From the NCBI GenBank assembly GCA_900543845.1, contig UQTD01000045.1, positions 1 through 16,779 on the forward strand: a stretch of 16,779 nt of DNA. Direction: 5' to 3'. Below are positions 7,249 to 12,717 of this stretch, piece by piece (within the stretch, counting starts at the first letter, position 1; each line of letters opens with the position of its first letter). The notes under the pieces are model-generated. The model saw only the letters and a list, made by a program, of their open reading frames with translations. It ran no database searches and had not been told where the DNA came from. Made by a program: the position numbers and the translations under genes. The DNA is from an uncultured Collinsella sp. GTDB lineage: Bacteria; Actinomycetota; Coriobacteriia; Coriobacteriales; Coriobacteriaceae.

Positions 7249-8304
7249 GTGGACGGGCACGTGCAACATGACGGCTTTGGCCGCGATATCAACTACCTGC
7301 GCATTGCCGTGACCGACAAGTGCAATTTCCGCTGCATCTATTGCATGCCGGCCGATGGCGTGGCACCCCGTGCACACGACGAGCTACTCAGTGCCGAGGA
7401 AATCGCCCGCTTTGTGCGCTTGGTAGCGGGGGAGGGCATTCGCCGCGTACGCCTGACGGGCGGCGAGCCGCTGGTCAGTCGCCGTATCATCCCGCTTATT
7501 CGCGACATCCGCGCGATTTCGCAGATCGAGGACATCTCGCTCACCACTAATGGCGCCCTGTTGCCCCAACTGGCGCCGCAGCTCAAAGACGCCGGGCTTA
7601 ACCGCGTCAACATTTCGCTCGATACACTCGACCCCGAGCTGTTTGGAAAGATCACGCGCCTGGGTCGACTCGAGCAGACCATGGCCGGCGTCGACGCGGC
7701 GCTGGCTTGGGGCTTTGAGCCCGTTAAGGTCAACTGCGTTGTGGTGCGCCGGCTCAACCAGGATGTGGCGGCCCTCGCACGGCTGACCGTCGACCGCCCT
7801 ATCCACCTGCGCTTTATCGAATACATGCCCATCGGCGACGAGCGCACCAGCTCGCATTGCGCTGTGGATCCGCATGCGCCCGCGCTCAATCCCGAGCTGT
7901 GGGACGCGAGCGATACCGTGCCGAGTGACGAGCTGCGGGCGCGCATCAATGCCGGGGCCGCCGCTACGGGGCTGGGCGAGCTCGAGCCGCTCGACATCAA
8001 CGACGCTCCTGCCGGCGCGGGCCCTGCGCGCTATTGGCACTTTCCGGGCGCGGCGGGAACGGTCGGCTTTATTAGTGCCATGTCCAACCATTTTTGTGCG
8101 AATTGCAATCGTCTGCGCCTGACGGCCGATGGCAACGTGCGTCCGTGCCTGTTCAGCGATGCCGAGTATTCGGTGCGTGAGGCGCTGCGCCGTGGTGATG
8201 ATATGCAGGTACTTTCGATTTGGCGCGATGCCGTGGCCCACAAACCGCAGGAACACGCGATAATTGAGGGCACGCAACGATTTATGTCCCAAATCGGAGG
8301 ATGA
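7249..8304 (+). CDS. moaA: GTP 3',8-cyclase MoaA (molybdenum cofactor synthesis)
   Basis: A 351-residue radical SAM enzyme that carries out the first step of molybdopterin synthesis, turning GTP into 3',8-cyclo-GTP, which MoaC converts to cyclic pyranopterin monophosphate. The radical SAM cluster motif is C25-x3-C29-x2-C32 (KCNFRCIYCMP). The second cluster is C283-x2-C286-x13-C300 (CANCNRL to RPC). The protein ends in the essential Gly-Gly. The start is GTG 7249, preceded by GAGGGGAGGG at 7235-7244. A TATTAT at 7203-7208 may be the -10 element, but no good -35 is seen. The moaC-mobB gene begins 4 bases after the stop, so the two form an operon. A proline/alanine-rich stretch near residues 203-225 makes this copy slightly long. 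Confidence 0.96.
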   Translation: MDGHVQHDGFGRDINYLRIAVTDKCNFRCIYCMPADGVAPRAHDELLSAEEIARFVRLVAGEGIRRVRLTGGEPLVSRRIIPLIRDIRAISQIEDISLTTNGALLPQLAPQLKDAGLNRVNISLDTLDPELFGKITRLGRLEQTMAGVDAALAWGFEPVKVNCVVVRRLNQDVAALARLTVDRPIHLRFIEYMPIGDERTSSHCAVDPHAPALNPELWDASDTVPSDELRARINAGAAATGLGELEPLDINDAPAGAGPARYWHFPGAAGTVGFISAMSNHFCANCNRLRLTADGNVRPCLFSDAEYSVREALRRGDDMQVLSIWRDAVAHKPQEHAIIEGTQRFMSQIGG

Positions 8305-8308
8305 TCAT

Positions 8309-9613
8309 ATGGCCAAGAGCAGGTACGCCGATGCCACCAAGGCCGCTCGCAGGGCCGCGATGTCTGCCCACAAAGTCACGGCTGCGGCGAATGCTGGCAA
8401 CGCCGACGCGTCCGCACAGCCGACTGCCAGCGCTGTCGCCGAGTCCGCCCGCGACGCCCGTCGCGACGAGCTGACGCACGTGGACGCCAAGGGCGAGGTA
8501 CGCATGGTCGACGTGTCCGACAAGGCCGAGACCCATCGCATCGCCATCGCCGAGGGCACCATCCTCATGCACCCCGAGACGCAGGCCATGGTGCTGCAGG
8601 ACCGCGCCAAGAAGGGAGACGTGCTTGCCTGCGCACGCGTGGCGGGCATTATGGCCATCAAGCGCACGAGCGACATCATCCCCATGTGCCATCCGTTGCT
8701 CATTACCAAGAGCAAGTGCGACATTGCGCCCATCGCTCCGGCGGGGACGCCGGCCGAGGACGTGCCCGAGGGCTGGGCGCCGGCGCGCACAGACGGGCAG
8801 GTTGGCTTTCACGTACTGGTCACGGCGGGCGTGACGGGCAAGACGGGTATCGAGATGGAGGCTCTGACCGGCGCGAGTGCCGCGTGTCTGACCATCTACG
8901 ACATGTGCAAGGCGGTCGATCGCGGCATGGAGATCGTCGACGTGCGCCTGCTGCACAAGGAGGGCGGCCGCTCTGGCGTGTGGGATCGTGCCGAGCGACA
9001 GGCTGCTGCTGTCGAAGCCGTGGGTGCCGCGAGCAACGTGCCCGCGAGCGCACCCGTCGCCGTCGCACCCGCAGCTCCGACACCGGCCGTCCCCGCGATC
9101 GCGTTTATCGGCTATCAAAACTCGGGCAAGACCACGCTCGTCGAGAAGGTTATCGCCGAGCTCACCCGCCGCGGCCTGCGCGTGGGTTCGCTCAAGCATC
9201 ATGGACATCACGGCTTTGATATCGATGTGCCCGCTAAGGACACCTGGCGCCATCACCAGGCCGGATCCAAGCACGTGGGGCTCATCTGCGCCACGCGCTG
9301 GGCGGAGTACGCCGACACGCGCGAGGAGGACGAGATGCCCGCGCGCGAGCTGCTGTCGCGTTACAGCGATGTCGACGTGGTGATTATCGAGGGCTACAAG
9401 ACCGAGGGCTTCGACAATATCGTGGTCGCGCGCTCCGGTGTCGACCGTCTGCGCGGCAAGAGCTCGCTCGACCTGGTCGACGGTCACACGTTGGCCCTTG
9501 CCTGCAACGAAGCCCTGGCGCGTCAGGCCTTCGACGCCGGCTTCGCGACCCGAGCCATCAACATCAACGACGCCCGAGCCATCTGCGACCTCATCCAAGA
9601 CTATCTGGCCTAA
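8309..9613 (+). CDS. moaC/mobB: MoaC-MobB fusion: cyclic pyranopterin monophosphate synthase plus molybdopterin-guanine dinucleotide GTPase
   Basis: A 434-residue two-domain protein. Residues about 52-225 are MoaC, with LTHVD...VRMVDVSDK, the MCHP motif near 126, EMEALTG, DMCKAVD and KEGGRSG. It converts the MoaA product into cyclic pyranopterin monophosphate. A proline/alanine linker (about 226-256) leads to MobB, with P-loop GYQNSGKTT at 268-276 and VVIIEGYK, which binds GTP and assists attachment of GMP to the cofactor. Residues 1-50 are an alanine-rich extension of unknown role. ATG 8309 is chosen because GGAGG (8296-8300) lies 8 bases ahead; an in-frame upstream ATG at 8264 is inside moaA and lacks this site. 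The fusion joins an early and a late step of the pathway; no MobA is in the window. Confidence 0.94.
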   Translation: MAKSRYADATKAARRAAMSAHKVTAAANAGNADASAQPTASAVAESARDARRDELTHVDAKGEVRMVDVSDKAETHRIAIAEGTILMHPETQAMVLQDRAKKGDVLACARVAGIMAIKRTSDIIPMCHPLLITKSKCDIAPIAPAGTPAEDVPEGWAPARTDGQVGFHVLVTAGVTGKTGIEMEALTGASAACLTIYDMCKAVDRGMEIVDVRLLHKEGGRSGVWDRAERQAAAVEAVGAASNVPASAPVAVAPAAPTPAVPAIAFIGYQNSGKTTLVEKVIAELTRRGLRVGSLKHHGHHGFDIDVPAKDTWRHHQAGSKHVGLICATRWAEYADTREEDEMPARELLSRYSDVDVVIIEGYKTEGFDNIVVARSGVDRLRGKSSLDLVDGHTLALACNEALARQAFDAGFATRAININDARAICDLIQDYLA

Positions 9614-9653
9614 AACCTGCCAAAAAGGGACAGGTTTATTTTGGTAGGTTTTA
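9611..9653. repeat. Hairpin element of family B/C, variant stem
   Basis: A 15-bp stem with one G-T wobble (TAAAACCTGCCAAAA with TTTTGGTAGGTTTTA) closes the loop AGGGACAGGTTTA. Its first three bases are the stop codon of moaC-mobB. The stem differs from the CCACCACAAAGG elements, but the loop core GGGACAGG is shared. It may act as a transcript end. Confidence 0.8.
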
Positions 9654-9670
9654 TCTGGGCAAACGTCATT

Positions 9671-9705
9671 TCCACCACAAAGGGGCCAGGCACCTTTGTG
9701 GTGGA
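9671..9705. repeat. CCACCACAAAGG hairpin, family B copy 1
   Basis: A perfect 13-bp stem (TCCACCACAAAGG at 9671-9683, complement at 9693-9705) closes the loop GGCCAGGCA and is followed by ATTTTG. It lies 17 bases after the previous hairpin, so moaC-mobB is followed by two in a row. Confidence 0.85.
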
Positions 9706-9712
9706 TTTTGCT

Positions 9713-9742
9713 TTGTTAGATGTGTGGGACATGCCTTACAAT
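9713..9742 (+). promoter_or_regulatory. Probable promoter of the MFS gene
   Basis: TTGTTA (9713-9718) and TACAAT (9737-9742, five of six bases) are separated by 18 bases. It is the best promoter match between the hairpins and the MFS start, and would give a leader of about 130 bases in which I see no coding sequence or known riboswitch. Confidence 0.45.
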
Positions 9743-9878
9743 CTACCAAGTAGTTCATGACGGGCGAAAAACGGAGAGAAGGGGCTTGATGCGTCCTTAA
9801 TGTTTCATGCGGATAGATTGATTTGACAGACGGTGGCGAATGCCCGCCGCCCGTATTCGTATGAAACAAGGAGCCTCT

Positions 9879-11165
9879 ATGCTCGCCTCTCTTTTCTCAA
9901 AGCCTCAGCCATCGCTGCCCGTGCAGGCCAAGCACCTGGTGGCGATGCGCTTTCTCATCTACACCGGTTTTCAGACCAGCTACTTTATCGGCGTCATCGG
10001 AACGCTCACCTATGCAGACAATGCCTCGGTCGTGGCGACATCGCTGGCCGTCCTTTTTATGAACGTATTCGTAATCTTGGGATCCTTCGCGGGTGGCGCG
10101 GCGCTCGACGCCTGCGGCCCGTGCCGTCATTTCTTGCTGAGCATCGTCGCCACGTTGGCAACCGGCGCGGCAATCCTCGCCTTTGGCAGCGCGACCGGAA
10201 CAGTCCTTGCCGGCGCGGTACTCCTGGGCTTTGTGATGGGATTCGCCCAGCCCATCGCCACGTCCTATCCGGCGTATCTCACCGACGACCCCGTCGAGCT
10301 CAAAGACATCAACTCCGCCATAACCATGTTCTCCAACGTGAGCATTATCGTCGGCCCCACACTGGGCGGCTTTGTCGCGGCGGCTGCATCGTCACGCGCG
10401 GTGTTCGTGCTCATGATGATCTTTACCGTACTGGCGCTCGTCGCCGGTTGGGGCTTTAGGCCGCAAGCAGGTCGTGCCGCCGCGCGCGAAAGCAGTCCCG
10501 CGGACAGCAGCGCAACGGCAAGTACCGCCAGCCAAAGCCCCGACCCCAGCACGTCTTCCCGCGTCACCTTCGCGACCAGCATCAAGACGGTCTTTACCAA
10601 CAGCGTCCTCGCCCTGCTGTTCTGCATTATCTTCCTTTCGAACTTTGGCTATGGAGCTTTCGATCCGTTGGAGTCGTTCTTCTACCGCGATGTTCTGCAT
10701 GTCGGTGTTGAGTGGATGGGCTGGCTCTCGTCGGCCAGCGGTGTGGGCGCGGTGCTGGGCGCCGTTATTGCGCTCCGTTTGCCGCCACACCTGATCAACC
10801 TTAAAACGCTGCTCGTGGCGCTCATGTCCGTGGGCCTGGGAAGTTTGCTCTATGTGGGGACGCCGTACGTGGGCGTAGCCCTTGTCGGCCAGATTGCCCT
10901 GGGCGTGGCCTGGGGCGTCGTCAACCCGCTCCACAACACGATCGTGCAAACGACGGCCCCGCTCGAGCAGCTCGGTCGCGTGAACTCGGTCATGGGTTTT
11001 GGCAACATGTTCGCCGGCGTGGCCCCGCTGGCGATTGCCCCGTGGCTGGCGGCGACGTTTGGTGTGCAGCAGACGCTCATCGGGGCGGGCATGGTCGTGA
11101 CGGCGGTTCCCGCGGCGTTGCTGCTGTTTGGTCGCTGGCACTTGGATCGTGCCGCAAAGCAGTAA
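9879..11165 (+). CDS. MFS family transporter
   Basis: A 428-residue membrane protein of the major facilitator superfamily, with about 12 predicted helices in two halves. A hydrophilic serine/alanine-rich loop (near residues 205-235, ESSPADSSATASTASQ) separates the halves. ATG 9879 is favoured because AAGGAG (9868-9873) lies 5 bases ahead; ATG 9840 in the same frame has no such site. The helix with GFVMGFAQPIATSYPAYLTDD and the second-half motif GVVNPLHNTIVQTTAP are of the kind found in putative drug or metabolite exporters of the family. Substrate and direction are unknown. The gene stands alone: hairpins lie on both sides, and the stop is followed 2 bases later by family A copy 3. Confidence 0.85.
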   Translation: MLASLFSKPQPSLPVQAKHLVAMRFLIYTGFQTSYFIGVIGTLTYADNASVVATSLAVLFMNVFVILGSFAGGAALDACGPCRHFLLSIVATLATGAAILAFGSATGTVLAGAVLLGFVMGFAQPIATSYPAYLTDDPVELKDINSAITMFSNVSIIVGPTLGGFVAAAASSRAVFVLMMIFTVLALVAGWGFRPQAGRAAARESSPADSSATASTASQSPDPSTSSRVTFATSIKTVFTNSVLALLFCIIFLSNFGYGAFDPLESFFYRDVLHVGVEWMGWLSSASGVGAVLGAVIALRLPPHLINLKTLLVALMSVGLGSLLYVGTPYVGVALVGQIALGVAWGVVNPLHNTIVQTTAPLEQLGRVNSVMGFGNMFAGVAPLAIAPWLAATFGVQQTLIGAGMVVTAVPAALLLFGRWHLDRAAKQ

Positions 11166-11167
11166 AA

Positions 11168-11232
11168 AAACCATCACAACATTCGATGAAAATCGCGATT
11201 TTGCGGAAAAGCGTCGAATGTTGTGATGGTTT
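11168..11232. repeat. 65-bp palindromic repeat, family A, copy 3 (divergent core)
   Basis: The 19-bp outer arms are identical to copies 1 and 2 and the core is again 27 bases, but the inner stem is AAAAT/ATTTT instead of TTTTT/AAAAA at the same positions. The unpaired GGAAAAG is unchanged. It starts 2 bases after the MFS stop. Confidence 0.9.
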
Positions 11233-11264
11233 GCGCCCCGGGCCAGGCCATCCTGCGAGTCCGG

Positions 11265-11297
11265 CCACCACAAAGGGGCCAGGCACCTTTGTGGTAG
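11265..11297. repeat. CCACCACAAAGG hairpin, family B copy 2
   Basis: The stem CCACCACAAAGG (11265-11276) pairs with CCTTTGTGGTAG (11286-11297) with one mismatch, around the same loop GGCCAGGCA as copy 1, and is followed by a T run. It lies 32 bases after family A copy 3, so the MFS-HAD gap carries one element of each family. Confidence 0.85.
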
Positions 11298-11390
11298 TTT
11301 TGCACCAAAGCGCCCCGTGCGCGCCTTGGTATACCATGTACACCATTTCCGACCACATTCAGCACCGCCGCACAACCCAGAAAGGCCCCC

Positions 11391-12212
11391 ATGGACGCCA
11401 CCTTCAGCCATATCAAAGCCGTGTTCTGCGATATCGACGGCACGCTGCTCACGAGCCAGCACACGGTGTCCCCGCGTACCGTGGCGGCGATCCGCGCCCT
11501 GCGCGAGCGCGGCGTGCTCTTTGGCCTGTGCACCGGGCGCGACGCCCACGCGACCGAGGCCATGTACGAGCTCTGGGGCATCGAAGGCCTGGTGGACGTG
11601 CTCGTGGGCTGCGGTGGCGCCGAGGTCATCGACCGCGCGCACGACATCAACGAGTTGAGCTACCCGCTACCGGGCGAGACCATCGCGCACATCTGCGAGC
11701 ACATGGCAGACCTGCCGGCAACGCCCGTTTGCCCTCGGGACGGCGTGCTCTATGTGCCCGAGAGCAACGCGTGCGTCGAGCACCTGTCGCGCGTCGACGG
11801 CGTGCCCTACCAGGTGGTCGATTTTGCCGAGTTTTTGCGCGAGCCGCAGCCCAAGGTGATGTTTACCATGGCGCCCGAGGTGATGTCGCAGGTCATCGAG
11901 CGCGCGTCGACGTTTGTCGATGACACTGTTAAGGCGGCGGCTCTGCAAACCACGCAGCGGCTCTACGAGTTCATGGATCCGCGCGTGTCCAAGACACGCG
12001 GCCTTGTGCGCGTGGCAGAGCTCAACGGCATGGAGCTCCAGAACATCTGCGTGTTTGGCGATGCCGATAACGACACCTGCATGGTGGCTGACGCCGGCGT
12101 GGGCGTGGCCATGGCAAATGGCAGCGACGCCACCCGTGCCGCCGCCGATTTTGTAACCGCCAGCAACGACAAAGACGGCATTGCAATCTTTATCGAGGAA
12201 CATCTGCTGTAG
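11391..12212 (+). CDS. Cof-type HAD phosphatase
   Basis: A 273-residue soluble enzyme of the HAD superfamily, Cof/IIB branch. Motif I is FCDIDGT, with nucleophile D14 and acid D16; motif II is in LCTGRD (T48); the C-terminal metal motif is GDADND (D224, D228). The middle residues form the alpha/beta cap of the Cof branch. Such enzymes remove phosphate from sugar phosphates, nucleotides or vitamin B6 intermediates with low specificity; the natural substrate cannot be told here. ATG 11391 is preceded by AAAGG at 11381-11385. No convincing promoter is seen in the preceding gap. The gene appears to be a single transcription unit ended by a family B hairpin 15 bases after the stop. Confidence 0.92.
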   Translation: MDATFSHIKAVFCDIDGTLLTSQHTVSPRTVAAIRALRERGVLFGLCTGRDAHATEAMYELWGIEGLVDVLVGCGGAEVIDRAHDINELSYPLPGETIAHICEHMADLPATPVCPRDGVLYVPESNACVEHLSRVDGVPYQVVDFAEFLREPQPKVMFTMAPEVMSQVIERASTFVDDTVKAAALQTTQRLYEFMDPRVSKTRGLVRVAELNGMELQNICVFGDADNDTCMVADAGVGVAMANGSDATRAAADFVTASNDKDGIAIFIEEHLL

Positions 12213-12226
12213 CGCCGGGGCAGAAT

Positions 12227-12257
12227 CACCACAAAGGGGACGGGCACCTTCGTGGTG
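12227..12257. repeat. CCACCACAAAGG hairpin, family B copy 3
   Basis: CACCACAAAGG (12227-12237) pairs with CCTTCGTGGTG (12247-12257) with one mismatch around the loop GGACGGGCA. It lies 15 bases after the HAD stop. The loop differs from copies 1 and 2 but keeps the GGG.C.GG pattern. Confidence 0.8.
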
Positions 12258-12597
12258 GCCTCAGGCGATTTGGGCGAGTTGATGCCTACAATCTGCGCGC
12301 AAATTCAAATATGGTTGTCTGAACATTACGCTTCCAACCACCGATGGGCTAAAGATATTCTCATCAGTTTGGCAGGGTATTACTCCCGGTAAATGACCTA
12401 CCGCTCATGGTCGATTTTCGACTGTTTACAGGATGTTTACTCTTGAGCAAAATGTTGCGCAAATAAATCTAATGCCATTAAAAAATGATAGACAACTATA
12501 TTACCAGCAGAAACAAAAAATAGATAGCGAATAAACGAAGGTAAATCTGAGCAAATGTCAAGAGAATTGAGAATTCGCTACAAAACAATCGGTTATC
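12258..12597. other. AT-rich non-coding stretch upstream of the pilus operon
   Basis: No reading frame here has a credible start, ribosome site and codon pattern on either strand. The base composition turns clearly AT-rich from about 12420 (runs such as ATTAAAAAATGATAG and AACAAAAAATAGATAG), unlike every other gap in the window. It probably holds regulatory sites for the pilus operon or is the edge of an acquired segment. I see no tRNA or known riboswitch in it. Confidence 0.6.
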
Positions 12598-12627
12598 TTG
12601 TTTAGATGTTCAAACAATCGCTACAAT
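12598..12627 (+). promoter_or_regulatory. Promoter of the adhesin/pilus operon
   Basis: TTGTTT (12598-12603) and TACAAT (12622-12627) with an 18-base spacer form a good sigma70-type promoter. Transcription would start near 12634, leaving a leader of about 85 bases before the adhesin ATG. Confidence 0.6.
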
Positions 12628-12642
12628 ATGGATTACTAAGCG

Positions 12643-12663
12643 TGCGCAATTACAGATTGCGCA
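12643..12663. promoter_or_regulatory. Perfect inverted repeat in the adhesin leader
   Basis: TGCGCAAT-TACAG-ATTGCGCA is a perfect 8-bp dyad about 10 bases after the predicted transcription start. It could be an operator for a dimeric regulator that blocks the promoter, or a small hairpin in the 5' end of the mRNA. No T run follows, so it is not a classic terminator. Confidence 0.55.
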
Positions 12664-12717
12664 GATACGTTTGATAGTGAAAGAGCAAGATCGCGGTCTC
12701 TTGGGGAGGAGACATCG

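Noticed and set aside
8282..9598. A 438-codon open frame on the minus strand opposite moaC-mobB
   Set aside because: It is the mirror of a GC-rich gene with clear MoaC and MobB motifs; its translation is rich in His, Arg and Ala and resembles no protein family.
9823..9828. TTGACA as the -35 of the MFS gene
   Set aside because: No acceptable -10 lies 15-19 bases downstream, where the sequence is GC-rich; the TTGTTA/TACAAT pair upstream is better.
5813..11232. CRISPR or integron attC interpretation of the palindromic repeats
   Set aside because: Copies are far apart with genes between them and no regular spacers, and no Cas or integrase gene is present. The symmetric perfect arms and lack of attC core sites do not fit attC.
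10392..11642. A 416-codon minus-strand frame across the MFS gene, the repeats and the start of the HAD gene
   Set aside because: It runs through two genes and two palindromes on the other strand and has low-complexity composition, so it is a shadow frame.
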